NCBI GenBank assembly: GCA_030533445.1
Contig: JARPUW010000572.1
Coordinates: forward strand, 47,407 to 111,406
Direction: 5' to 3'
Length of the DNA stretch: 64,000 nt
From: Cyprinodon diabolis
Lineage: Eukaryota; Chordata; Actinopteri; Cyprinodontiformes; Cyprinodontidae
This document shows positions 7,018 through 19,741 of this stretch, piece by piece. The translations under genes and the position numbers were made by a program. The notes under the pieces were generated by a model. The model was not told the DNA's origin. It made no database searches and was given only the letters and a program-made list of their open reading frames with translations. Position 1 is the first letter of the stretch. Each line of letters begins with the position of its first letter.

Positions 7018-10000
7018 GTGGGTCCAGAGATTTCAGTCTACAAACTGACCAAAAATGGTGACTCTAGCTATAAATATGTGGCCGTGAGGGCGAGTTTAAA
7101 ATGTTTTTTTGTGTTTAAAAAACGCCTGCCTCACACTCTAGCTTTTCAGTTGCTCCACTCTAGCAGGCTGGATTTTGCTAAAACTTTGTGGCGCTTGAGG
7201 TCTGATTATACAAAAACCGTAGCAGTTATCAACATACCGTCTTCAGTTTTAAATAGACGAAGGATTTATCTACAAACTGAGCTTCAAACTGTTTTTCTAG
7301 GTGAATGTATGGCGACACAGTGAAGTGCTGTTTTTTATGCTTTTTTTTTCCTCTCCCCATTCATTTCCTATGGGATTTTTTTGCGACGTTTTCGCTAATA
7401 ATTCGCAAACCTTCGGACTAATGAGAAAGTTTTATACAAGCACACATCACCCCATTGGTCCCGACGCGTGTGCCAACTTTGGGCCCGATCCGCCAAACCG
7501 TGCGGGACTAGTTACGCGCCGAAGTTTTGGGTATACGGGAGAATTATAATAATAACTAGAAAATTTCTAAAGAAATTTTGAGGGGGGCCACCTACTGCCC
7601 GTCTGGGGAACCGGGCCAATACGGCCCTGGCAAGTGACGTCGGGGCTCCCCAGACCAACTGCTTACGCCTTTGAGGGCTGCTGAGGGAAGGAAAGAGGGC
7701 AAGTTCATGGGCAAAGAAAGCTGTGTGCCACTTGTGCTGAAATCTGGGAAATAGACGTGCACAGCGTATGATGCACAAGGGTAATATGGGTTGTCCATAT
7801 TGAAACACAGTGGGTAAAGCCCAGTTGGCGGGCTTCGCCCGCCTGCTAGGAGCCATCTCAGTGAAGAAAAAAATCACCAATGGCGGGCTCTGCCCGCCTT
7901 CTAAGAGCCATTGCAGTGATGAAATCACTAATGGCGGGCTCCGCCCGCCTGCTAAGAGCCATTGCAGTGATGTAATCACCTTTGGCGGGCTCCGCCCGCC
8001 TGTTACCATTGGCGGGCTCCGCCCGCCTTCTAAGAGCCATTGCAGTGATGAAATCACCAATGGCAATGAGCAATATGCCAGAATGTATGAGTGTGTATAA
8101 GGAAGAGGCTTTTATTCTGTAGAGTCCTTGTAGTCTTATTTTGAAAGTCTATCATGAATGTGCATCAAAAGATGGGTCACGCCCAGCAGTGATATAGAAT
8201 CCATTTCCAAATGTTAAATCACTGGTTTTCCATGTTATTAGGTGAATAGTTGCTGTATTACAGAGTAAATGGGAGACTTTTATTGTGAAATTTGCTCTGG
8301 GTGTGTTTTGAAAAGGTCACTAGAGTCTAATAAAAACAACCTGGAAGAGTTTGGGTCATAATGTTGAGCCATTTGCATCAATTAATGCATTAGTATAATC
8401 TAGAGGCTTTTATTTTGTAGGGTCCCTGGAGTCTTATTTTGAAAGTCCAACAGAGTTGTGTTTATAGAAAATGTTCAGACCCGTCAATGATAGTTGATTA
8501 CTTTCCAATCGTTAAATCACTCTTTTTCCATGTTATTAGGGCAGTAGATGAAGCGGAAATGGGAGGCTTTTATTTTGAAATTTGCTACAGGGTGTGTTTT
8601 AAACAGTCTCCTAGAGTCTATTCTCTAAAACGGGGTTGAGTTTGGGTCATAATGTTGAGCCATATAGGGCAATAAATATATGTAAAAAATATAGAGGCTT
8701 TTATTTTGTAGGGTCCCTGGAGTCTTATTTTGAAAGTCTATCAGTGCTGAGTGGCAAGGGAAGTGTCATGGACAGCAGTCATATAGTATCCATTTCCCAA
8801 TGTTAAATCAGTCCTTTCACCCTCCATTAGATTAATATGTGCTGTTTAAAACAGCAGAGGTAAAATCTGTTTGAAGCTTGGTAACCTTGACAACGCTTAA
8901 CGAGCCTCTCACTGACACAGACAACAGCTGCACTCACTATTGGTTTCTTCTTCCCAGGCTTTTTTGTATGGGAAGAACGGCACCGAACAAACGACTACTG
9001 ATCAAAAACCGTATGAGTTATTCAAAAAACATTTTCACCATGAGCATCAGCAATCCTTCGACTCCAACTATACCAACTTTGGTGTATGTGTGTCATTCAG
9101 AAAAATATTTATGACGAGTTGAAAACACATAGTCTGATTCGTTTCTCTCCCATCTTCAGCTCAAAAAGAATAGAGAAAGGCTGAAACTCTCATCGACTTT
9201 AGGTTGGTCTGGACGGTTTTTAAGGAAAAGTATTAATCCTACCGTAATTCCGAAGACATTGTGTGAGTCCAGAGGTTTCAGTCTACAAACTGACCAAAAA
9301 TGGTGACTGTAGCTCCAAATATGTGGCCGTGAGGGCGAGAATAAGATGTTTGATCTTAAAAGAATGGCCGCCTCACACTAAGATTTCAGCAGCTGCACTC
9401 TAGCAGGCTGCTGCAGAAGCTAACTGTCAGCTAGCTTCCAGGTGCTTACCCTCCGAACAAACGACTGCTGAGCAAAAACCGTAAAAGATATCTGAAAAAT
9501 TCTTTCAGTGAAAGCAACATCTATCCTTTGTCTCAGACTGGGGTAACCTTCATGTCTGTAGGTCTTTCACAACCCAAAACGAAGCACAAACAAAATGGTT
9601 GGCCCACCTGCTCCTCCCTTTGTTTGAACTGCAGGACCTCACTCTCACTCACCTTTTAGCTGCTAAAGCACCCCTCCGAACAAACGACTGCTGAGTAAAA
9701 ACCGTAAAAGGTATCTGAAAAATTATTTTTATCTAAGCGACAGCTATATCTTGTCTTCAATTGGAGTAACTTTCATGGCTGTAGGTCATCTACAACCTGA
9801 ATGGGAAGAGAAAGAAAAAGAAAAAACGTTTTGTCACACCTGATCTTCTAATTGAGCTAGCTGCAGCAGGACACTCTCCCCCAGCTTTCAGCTGCTTAAA
9901 ATGTCCTCCGAACAAACGACTGCTGAGCAAAAACCGTATGAGTTATTCAAAATATTTTTTCACCGTGAGCGTCAGCCATCCTTCGACTCCAACTATGCCA

Positions 10001-10188
10001 ACTTTGGTGTATGTGTGTCATTCAGAAAAATATTTATGACGAGTTTAAAACACATAGTCTGATTCGTTTTTCTCCCCTCTTCTGCTCCAAAACCAATGAA
10101 AAACGGCTCTGATTTTCATCGACTTTAGGTCGGTCTGGAGGGTTTTTAAGGAAAAGTATTAATCCTACCGTAATTCCGAAGATATTGT
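7018..10188. repeat. Unit 3 (3171 bp), class I, no foldback
   Basis: Carries tatggcgac near 7308 where most units have tatgccgac; units 13 and 14 share this. It has (TAA)3. Block C is 7827-8064 and block B is 8105-8879. The tail (9730-9990) is unusually diverged around the A3/A4 junction (tgatcttctaatt, ctctcccccagc, caaaatattt). Part of this divergence also occurs in the tail of unit 4. Confidence 0.98.
7827..8064. repeat. C minisatellite, unit 3, class I
   Basis: 238 bp, five copies. One copy has aatcactaatgg in place of aatcaccaatgg, weakening the second hairpin. Confidence 0.95.
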
Positions 10189-13100
10189 GTGGGTCCAGAG
10201 ATTTCAGTCTACAAACTGACCAAAAATGGTGACTCTAGCTATAAATATGTGGCCGTGAGGGCGAGTTTAAAATGTTTTTTTGTGTTTAAAAAACGCCTGC
10301 CTCACACTCTAGCTTTTCAGTTGCTCCACTCTAGCAGGCTGGATTTTGCTAAAACTTTGTGGCGCTTGAGGTCTGATTATACAAAAACCGTAGCAGTTAT
10401 CAACATACCGTCTTCAGTTTTAAATAGACGAAGGATTTATCTACAAACTGAGCTTCAAACTGTTTTTCTAGGTGAATGTATGCCGACACAGTGAAGTGCT
10501 GTTTTTTATGCTTTTTTTTTCCTCTCCCCATTCATTTCCTATGGGATTTTTTTGCGACGTTTTCGCTAATAATTCGCAAACCTTCGGACTAATGAGAAAG
10601 TTTTATACAAGCACACATCACCCCATTGGTCCCGACGCGTGTGCCAACTTTGGGCCCGATCCGCCAAACCGTGCGGGACTAGTTACGTGCCGAAGTTTTG
10701 GGTATACGGGAGAATTATAATAATAACTAGAAAATTTCTAAAGAAATTTTGAGGGGGGCCACCTACTGCCCGTCTGGGGAACCGGGCCAATACGGCCCTG
10801 GCAAGTGACGTCGGGGCTCCCCAGACCAACTGCTTACGCCTTTGAGGGCTGCTGAGGGAAGGAAAGAGGGCAAGTTCATGGGTAAAGAGAGCTGTGTGCC
10901 ACTTGTGCTGAAATCTGGGAAATAGACGTGCACAGCGTATGATGCACAAGGGTAATATGGGTTGTCCATATTGAAACACAGTGGGTAAAGCCCAGTTGGC
11001 GGGCTTCGCCCGCCTGCGAGGAGCCATCTCAGTGAAGAAAAAAATCACCAATGGCGGGCTCTGCCCGCCTTCTAAGAGCCATTGCAGTGATGAAATCACC
11101 AATGGCGGGCTCCGCCCGCCTGCTAAGAGCCATTGCAGTGATGTAATCACCTTTGGCGGGCTCCGCCCGCCTTCTAAGAGCCATTGCAGTGATGAAATCA
11201 CCAATGGCAATGAGCAATATGCCAGAATGTATGAGTGTGTATAAGGAAGAGGCTTTTATTCTGTAGAGTCCTTGTAGTCTTATTTTGAAAGTCTATCATG
11301 AATGTGCATCAAAAGATGGGTCACGCCCAGCAGTGATATAGAATCCATTTCCAAATGTTAAATCACTGGTTTTCCATGTTATTAGGTGAATAGTTGCTGT
11401 ATTACAGAGTAAATGGGAGACTTTTATTGTGAAATTTGCTCTGGGGTGTGTTTTGAAAAGGTCACTAGAGTCTAATAAAAACAACCTGGAAGAGTTTGGG
11501 TCATAATGTTGAGCCATTTGCATCAATTAATGCATTAGTATAATCTAGAGGCTTTTATTTTGTAGGGTCCCTGGAGTCTTATTTTGAAAGTCCAACAGAG
11601 TTGTGTTTATAGAAAATGTTCAGACCCGTCAATGATAGTTGATTACTTTCCAATCGTTAAATCACTCTTTTTCCATGTTATTAGGGCAGTAGATGAAGCG
11701 GAAATGGGAGGCTTTTATTTTGAAATTTGCTATAGGGTGTGTTTTAAACAGTCTCCTAGAGTCTATTCTCTAAAACGGGGTTGAGTTTGGGTCATAATGT
11801 TGAGCCATATAGGGCAATAAATATATGTAAAAAATATAGAGGCTTTTATTTTGTAGGGTCCCTGGAGTCTTATTTTGAAAGTCTATCAGTGCTGAGTGGC
11901 AAGGGAAGTGTCATGGACAGCAGTCATATAGTATCCATTTCCCAATGTTAAATCAGTCCTTTCACCCTCCATTAGATTAATATGTGCTGTTTAAAACAGC
12001 AGAGGTAAAATCTGTTTGAAGCTTGGTAACCTTGACAACGCTTAACGAGCCTCTCACTGACACAGACAACAGCTGCACTCACTATTGGTTTCTTCTTCCC
12101 AGGCTTTTTTGTATGGGAAGAACGGCACCGAACAAACGACTACTGATCAAAAACCGTATGAGTTATTCAAAAAACATTTTCACCATGAGCATCAGCAATC
12201 CTTCGACTCCAACTATACCAACTTTGGTGTATGTGTGTCATTCAGAAAAATATTTATGACGAGTTGAAAACACATAGTCTGATTCGTTTCTCTCCCATCT
12301 TCAGCTCAAAAAGAATAGAGAAAGGCTGAAACTCTCATCGACTTTAGGTTGGTCTGGAGGGTTTTTAAGGAAAAGTATTAATCCTACCGTAATTCCGAAG
12401 ACATTGTGTGAGTCCAGAGGTTTCAGTCTACAAACTGACCAAAAATGGTGACTGTAGCTCCAAATATGTGGCCGTGAGGGCGAGAATAAGATGTTTGATC
12501 TTAAAAAAATGGCCGCCTCACACTAAGATTTCAGCAGCTGCACTCTAGCAGGCTGCTGCAGAAGCTAACTGTCAGCTAGCTTCCAGGTGCTTACCCTCCG
12601 AACAAACGACTGCTGAGCAAAAACCGTAAAAGATATCTGAAAAATTCTTTCAGTGAAAGCAACATCTATCCTTTGTCTCAGACTGGGGTAACCTTCATGT
12701 CTGTAGGTCTTTCACAACCCAAAACGAAGCACAAACAAAATGGTTGGCCCACCTGCTCCTCCCTTTCTTTTAACTGCAGGACCTCACTCTCACTCACCTT
12801 TTAGCTGCTAAAGCACCCCTCCGAACAAACGACTGCTGAGTAAAAACCGTAAAAGGTATCTGAAAAATTCTTTTTATCTAAGCGACAGCTATATCTTGTC
12901 TTCGATTGGAGTAACTTTCATGGCTGTAGGTCATCTACAAACTGAATGGGAAGAGAAAGAAAAAGAAAAAACGTTTCATCACACCTAAGCTTCTAATTGA
13001 GCTAGCTGCAGCAGGTCACTGTCACTCAGCTTTCAGCTGCTTAAAATGTCCTCCGAACAAACGACTGCTGAGCAAAAACCGTATGAGTTATTCAAAATAT

Positions 13101-13333
13101 TTTTTCACCGTGAGCGTCAGCCATCCTTCGACTCCAACTATGCCAACTTTGGTGTATGTGTGTCATTCAGAAAAATATTTATGACGAGTTTAAAACACAT
13201 AGTCTGATTCGTTTTTCTCCCCTCTTCTGCTCCAAAACCAATGAAAAACGGCTCTGATTTTCATCGACTTTAGGTCGGTCTGGAGGGTTTTTAAGGAAAA
13301 GTATTAATCCTACCGTAATTCCGAAGATATTGT
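10189..13333. repeat. Unit 4 (3145 bp), class II, no foldback
   Basis: Block C (10998-11208) lacks the short 27-bp copy, which explains the shorter unit. Segment L has tacgtgccg, a CpG loss relative to tacgcgccg, shared with units 8, 10 and 17. Block B is 11249-12024. The tail shares caaaatattt and cagccatcc with the tail of unit 3. Confidence 0.98.
10998..11208. repeat. C minisatellite, unit 4, class II
   Basis: 211 bp, four copies (55+51+51+51). The 27-bp short copy is absent and the first copy reads cctgcgagg. Units 10 and 15 have the same form. Confidence 0.95.
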
Positions 13334-16300
13334 GTGGGTCCAGAGATTTCAGTCTACAAACTGACCAAAAATGGTGACTCTAGCTATAAATATGTGGCCG
13401 TGAGGGCGAGTTTAAAATGTTTTTTTGTGTTTAAAAAACGCCTGCCTCACACTCTAGCTTTTCAGTTGCTCCACTCTAGCAGGCTGGATTTTGCTAAAAC
13501 TTTGTGGCGCTTGAGGTCTGATTATACAAAAACCGTAGCAGTTATCAACATACCGTCTTCAGTTTTAAATAGACGAAGGATTTATCTACAAACTGAGCTT
13601 CAAACTGTTTTTCTAGGTGAATGTATGCCGACACAGTGAAGTGCTGTTTTTTATGCTTTTTTTTTCCTCTCCCCATTCATTTCCTATGGGATTTTTTTGC
13701 GACGTTTTCGCTAATAATTCGCAAACCTTCGGACTAATGAGAAAGTTTTATACAAGCACACATCACCCCATTGGTCCCGACGCGTGTGCCAACTTTGGGC
13801 CCGATCCGCCAAACCGTGCGGGACTAGTTACGCGCCGAAGTTTTGGGTATACGGGAGAATTATAATAACTAGAAAATTTCTAAAGAAATTTTGAGGGGGG
13901 CCACCTACTGCCCGTCTGGGGAACCGGGCCAATACGGCCCTGGCAAGTGACGTCGGGGCTCCCCAGACCAACTGCTTACGACTTTGAGGGCTGCTGAGGG
14001 AAGGAAAGAGGGCAAGTTCATGGGCAAAGAGAGCTGTGTGCCACTTGTGCTGAAATCTGGGAAATAGACGTGCACAGCGTATGATGCACAAGGGTAATAT
14101 GGGTTGTCCATATTGAAACACAGTGGGTAAAGCCCAGTTGGCGGGCTTCGCCCGCCTGCTAGGAGCCATCTCAGTGAAGAAAAAAATCACCAATGGCGGG
14201 CTCTGCCCGCCTTCTAAGAGCCATTGCAGTGATGAAATCACCAATGGCGGGCTCCGCCCGCCTGCTAAGAGCCATTGCAGTGATGTAATCACCTTTGGCG
14301 GGCTCCGCCCGCCTGTTACCATTGGCGGGCTCCGCCCGCCTTCTAAGAGCCATTGCAGTGATGAAATCACCAATGGCAATGAGCAATATGCCAGAATGTA
14401 TGAGTGTGTATAAGGAAGAGGCTTTTATTCTGTAGAGTCCTTGTAGTCTTATTTTGAAAGTCTATCATGAATGTGCATCAAAAGATGGGTCACGCCCAGC
14501 AGTGATATAGAATCCATTTCCAAATGTTAAATCACTGGTTTTCCATGTTATTAGGTGAATAGTTGCTGTATTACAGAGTAAATGGGAGACTTTTATTGTG
14601 AAATTTGCTCTGGGTGTGTTTTGAAAAGGTCACTAGAGTCTAATAAAAACAACCTGGAAGAGTTTGGGTCATAATGTTGAGCCATTTGCATCAATTAATG
14701 CATTAGTATAATCTAGAGGCTTTTATTTTGTAGGGTCCCTGGAGTCTTATTTTGAAAGTCCAACAGAGTTGTGTTTATAGAAAATGTTCAGACCCGTCAA
14801 TGATAGTTGATTACTTTCCAATCGTTAAATCACTCTTTTTCCATGTTATTAGGGCAGCAGATGAAGCGGAAATGGGAGGCTTTTATTTTGAAATTTGCTA
14901 TAGGGTGTGTTTTAAACAGTCTCCTAGAGTCTATTCTCTAAAACGGGGTTGAGTTTGGGTCATAATGTTGAGCCATATAGGGCAATAAATATATGTAAAA
15001 AATATAGAGGCTTTTATTTTGTAGGGTCCCTGGAGTCTTATTTTGAAAGTCTATCAGTGCTGAGTGGCAAGGGAAGTGTCATGGACAGCAGTCATATAGT
15101 ATCCATTTCCCAATGTTAAATCAGTCCTTTCACCCTCCATTAGATTAATATGTGCTGTTAAAAACAGCAGAGGTAAAATCTGTTTGAAGCTTGGTAACCT
15201 TGACAACGCTTAACGAGCCTCTCACTGACACAGACAACAGCTGCACTCACTATTGGTTTCTTCTTCCCAGGCTTTTTTGTATGGGAAGAACGGCACCGAA
15301 CAAACGACTACTGATCAAAAACCGTATGAGTTATTCAAAAAACATTTTCACCATGAGCATCAGCAATCCTTCGACTCCAACTATACCAACTTTGGTGTAT
15401 GTGTGTCATTCAGAAAAAATATTTATGACGAGTGAAAACACATAGTGTGATTCGTTTCTCTCCCATCTTCAGCTCAAAAAGAATAGAGAAAGGCTGAAAC
15501 TCTCATCGACTTTAGGTTGGTCTGGAGGGTTTTTAAGGAAAAGTATTAATCCTACCGTAATTCCGAAGACATTGTGTGAGTCCAGAGGTTTCAGTCTACA
15601 AACTGACCAAAAATGGTGACTGTAGCTCCAAATATGTGGCCGTGAGGGCGAGAATAAGATGTTTGATCTTAAAAAAATGGCCGCCTCACACTAAGATTTC
15701 AGCAGCTGCACTCTAGCAGGCTGCTGCAGAAGCTAACTGTCAGCTAGCTTCCAGGTGCTTACCCTCCGAACAAACGACTGCTGAGCAAAAACCGTAAAAG
15801 ATATCTGAAAAATTCTTTCAGTGAAAGCAACATCTATCCTTTGTCTCAGACTGGGGTAACCTTCATGTCTGTAGGTCTTTCACAACCCAAAACGAAGCAC
15901 AAACAAAATGGTTGGCCCACCTGCTCCTCCCTTTGTTTGAACTGCAGGACCTCACTCTCACTCACCTTTTAGCTGCTAAAGCACCCCTCCGAACAAACGA
16001 CTGCTGAGTAAAAACCGTAAAAGGTATCTGAAAAATTCTTTTTATCTAAGCGACAGCTATATCTTGTCTTCAATTGGAGTAACTTTCATGGCTGTAGGTC
16101 ATCTACAAACTGAATGGGAAGAGAAAGAAAAAGAAAAAACGTTTCATCACACCTAAGCTTCTAATTGAGCTAGCTGCAGCAGGTCACTGTCACTCAGCTT
16201 TCAGGTGCTTAAAATGTCCTCCGAACAAACGACTGCTGAGCAAAAACCGTATGAGTTATTCAAAAAATTTTTTCACCGTGAGCGTCAGTCATCCTTCGAC

Positions 16301-16501
16301 TCCAACTATGCCAACTTTGGTGTATGTGTGTCATTCAGAAAAATATTTATGACGAGTTTAAAACACATAGTCTGATTCGTTTTTCTCCCCTCTTCTGCTC
16401 CAAAACCAATGAAAAACGGCTCTGATTTTCATCGACTTTAGGTCGGTCTGGAGGGTTTTTAAGGAAAAGTATTAATCCTACCGTAATTCCGAAGATATTG
16501 T
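13334..16501. repeat. Unit 5 (3168 bp), class I, no foldback
   Basis: (TAA)2. Block C is 14140-14377 and block B is 14418-15192. Private changes include tacgactttg in the spacer, gcagcagatg in B2, an altered palindrome in B3 (tgctgttaaaaacagca) and an inserted A plus a deleted T near 15412-15435 in A1. Confidence 0.98.
14140..14377. repeat. C minisatellite, unit 5, class I
   Basis: 238 bp, five copies, with all GC hairpins of copies 2-5 intact. Confidence 0.95.
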
Positions 16502-17066
16502 GTGGGTCCAGAGATTTCAGTCTACAAACTGACCAAAAATGGTGACTCTAGCTATAAATATGTGGCCGTGAGGGCGAGTTTAAAATGTTTTTTTGTGTTT
16601 AAAAAACGCCTGCCTCACACTCTAGCTTTTCAGTTGCTCCACTCTAGCAGGCTGGATTTTGCTAAAACTTTGTGGCGCTTGAGGTCTGATTATACAAAAA
16701 CCGTAGCAGTTATCAACATACCGTCTTCAGTTTTAAATAGACGAAGGATTTATCTACAAACTGAGCTTCAAACTGTTTTTCTAGGTGAATGTATGCCGAC
16801 ACAGTGAAGTGCTGTTTTTTATGCTTTTTTTTTCCTCTCCCCATTCATTTCCTATGGGATTTTTTTGCGACGTTTTCGCTAATAATTCGCAAACCTTCGG
16901 ACTAATGAGAAAGTTTTATACAAGCACACATCACCCCATTGGTCCCGACGCGTGTGCCAACTTTGGGCCCGATCCGCCAAACCGTGCGGGACTAGTTACG
17001 CGCCGAAGTTTTGGGTATACGGGAGAATTATAATAATAATACGCGGAATAAATATGTGCAATAGTA

Positions 17067-17142
17067 GTAGGTGGGCCATGCCTTCGGCATGTGGCCCCCC
17101 AACTAGAAAATTTCTAAAGAAATTTTGAGGGGGGCCACCTAC
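17067..17142. mobile_element. Foldback (inverted-repeat) element, full, unit 6
   Basis: The 76 bp nest three inverted repeats. The outer arms are gtaggtgg and ccacctac. Inside, gtggcccccc (17091-17100) pairs with ggggggccac across an AT hairpin (aaaatttc, taaa, gaaatttt). Next to it, catgcc-ttcg-gcatg forms a UUCG-type tetraloop hairpin. It may be a remnant of a foldback or MITE-like element. I see no target-site duplication, so a non-mobile structural origin is equally possible. Confidence 0.5.
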
Positions 17143-17373
17143 TGCCCGTCTGGGGAACCGGGCCAATACGGCCCTGGCAAGTGACGTCGGGGCTCCCCAG
17201 ACCAACTGCTTACGCCTTTGAGGGCTGCTGAGGGAAGGAAAGAGGGCAAGTTCATGGGCAAAGAGAGCTGTGTGCCACTTGTGCTGAAATCTGGGAAATA
17301 GACGTGCACAGCGTATGATGCACAAGGGTAATATGGGTTGTCCATATTGAAACACAGTGGGTAAAGCCCAGTT

Positions 17374-17611
17374 GGCGGGCTTCGCCCGCCTGCTAGGAGC
17401 CATCTCAGTGAAGAAAAAAATCACCAATGGCGGGCTCTGCCCGCCTTCTAAGAGCCATTGCAGTGATGAAATCACCAATGGCGGGCTACGCCCGCCTGCT
17501 AAGAGCCATTGCGGTGATGTAATCACCTTTGGCGGGCTCCGCCCGCCTGTTACCATTGGCGGGCTCCGCCCGCCTTCTAAGAGCCATTGCAGTGATGAAA
17601 TCACCAATGGC
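17374..17611. repeat. C minisatellite, unit 6, class I
   Basis: 238 bp, five copies. Copy 3 has a loop change (ctac for ctcc) and ttgcggtgatg. Confidence 0.95.
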
Positions 17612-19741
17612 AATGAGCAATATGCCAGAATGTATGAGTGTGTATAAGGAAGAGGCTTTTATTCTGTAGAGTCCTTGTAGTCTTATTTTGAAAGTCTATC
17701 ATGAATGTGCATCAAAAGATGGGTCACGCCCAGCAGTGATATAGAATCCATTTCCAAATGTTAAATCACTGGTTTTCCATGTTATTAGGTGAATAGTTGC
17801 TGTATTACAGAGTAAATTGGAGACTTTTATTGTGAAATTTGCTCTGGGGTGTGTTTTGAAAAGGTCACTAGAGTCTAATAAAAACAACCTGGAAGAGTTT
17901 GGGTCATAATGTTGAGCCATTTGCATCAATTAATGCATTAGTATAATCTAGAGGCTTTTATTTTGTAGGGTCCCTGGAGTCTTATTTTGAAAGTCCAACA
18001 GAGTTGTGTTTATAGAAAATGTTCAGATCCGTCAATGATAGTTGATTACTTTCCAATCGTTAAATCACTCTTTTTCCATTTTATTAGGGCAGTAGATGAA
18101 GCGGAAATGGGAGGCTTTTATTTTGAAATTTGCTATAGGGTGTGTTTTAAACAGTCTCCTAGAGTCTATTCTCTAAAACGGGGTTGAGTTTGGGTCATAA
18201 TGTTGAGCCATATAGGGCAATAAATATATGTAAAAAATATAGAGGCTTTTATTTTGTAGGGTCCCTGGAGTCTTATTTTGAAAGTCTATCAGTGCTGAGT
18301 GGCAAGGGAAGTGTCATGGACAGCAGTCATATAGTATCCATTTCCCAATGTTAAATCAGTCCTTTCACCCTCCATTAGATTAATATGTGCTGTTTAAAAC
18401 AGCAGAGGTAAAATCTGTTTGAAGCTTGGTAACCTTGACAACGCTTAAGGAGCCTCTCACTGACACAGACAACAGCTGCACTCACTATTGGTTTCTTCTT
18501 CCCAGGCTTTTTTGTATGGGAAGAACGGCACCGAACAAACGACTACTGATCAAAAACCGTATGAGTTATTCAAAAAACATTTTCCCCATGAGCATCAGCA
18601 ATCCTTCGACTCCAACTATACCAACTTTGGTGTATGTGTGTCATTCAGAAAAATATTTATGACGAGTTGAAAACACATAGTCTGATTCGTTTCTCTCCCA
18701 TCTTCAGCTCAAAAAGAATAGAGAAAGGCTGAAACTCTCATCGACTTTAGGTTGGTCTGGAGGGTTTTTAAGGAAAAGTATTAATCCTACCGTAATTCCA
18801 AAGACATTGTGTGAGTCCAGAGGTTTCAGTCTACAAACTGACCAAAAATGGTGACTGTAGCTCCAAATATGTGGCCGTGAGGGCGAGAATAAGATGTTTG
18901 ATCTTAAAAAAATGGCCGCCTCACACTAAGATTTCAGCAGCTGCACTCTAGCAGGCTGCTGCAGAAGCTAACTGTCAGCTAGCTTCCAGGTGCTTACCCT
19001 CCGAACAAACGACTGCTGAGCAAAAACCGTAAAAGGTATCTGAAAAATTCTTTCAGTGAAAGCAACATCTATCCTTTGTCTCAGACTGGGGTAACCTTCA
19101 TGTCTGTAGGTCTTCACAACCCAAAACGAAGCACAAACAAAATGGTTGGCCCACCTGCTCCTCCCTTTGTTTGAACTGCAGGACCTCACTCTCACTCACC
19201 TTTTAGCTGCTAAAGCACCCCTACCGAACAAACGACACGACTGCTGAGTAAAAACCGTAAAAGGTATCTGAAAAATTCTTTTTATCTAAGCGACAGCTAT
19301 ATCTTGTCTTCAATTGGAGTAACTTTCATGGCTGTAGGTCATCTACAAACTGAATGGGAAGAGAAAGAAAAAGAAAAAACGTTTCATCACACCTAAGCTT
19401 CTAATTGAGCTAGCTGCAGCAGGTCACTGTCACTCAGCTTTCAGGTGCTTAAAATGTCCTCCGAACAAACGACTGCTGAGCAAAAACCGTATGAGTTATT
19501 CAAAAAATTTTTTCACCGTGAGCGTCAGTCATCCTTCGACTCCAACTATGCCAACTTTGGTGTATGTGTGTCATTCAGAAAAATATTTATGACGAGTTTA
19601 AAACACATAGTCTGATTCGTTTTTCTCCCCTCTTCTGCTCCAAAACCAATGAAAAACGGCTCTGATTTTCATCGACTTTAGGTCGGTCTGGAGGGTTTTT
19701 AAGGAAAAGTATTAATCCTACCGTAATTCCGAAGATATTGT

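Larger units (their letters stand above)
16502..19741. repeat. Unit 6 (3240 bp), class I, full foldback
   Basis: The first unit with the complete foldback (17067-17142). Block C is 17374-17611, with one GC hairpin altered to gggctacgcccgcc. Block B is 17652-18427. Module A3 begins with a small insertion at 19222-19240 (ccgaacaaacgacacgactg), and A2 lacks one T near 19113. Confidence 0.98.
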
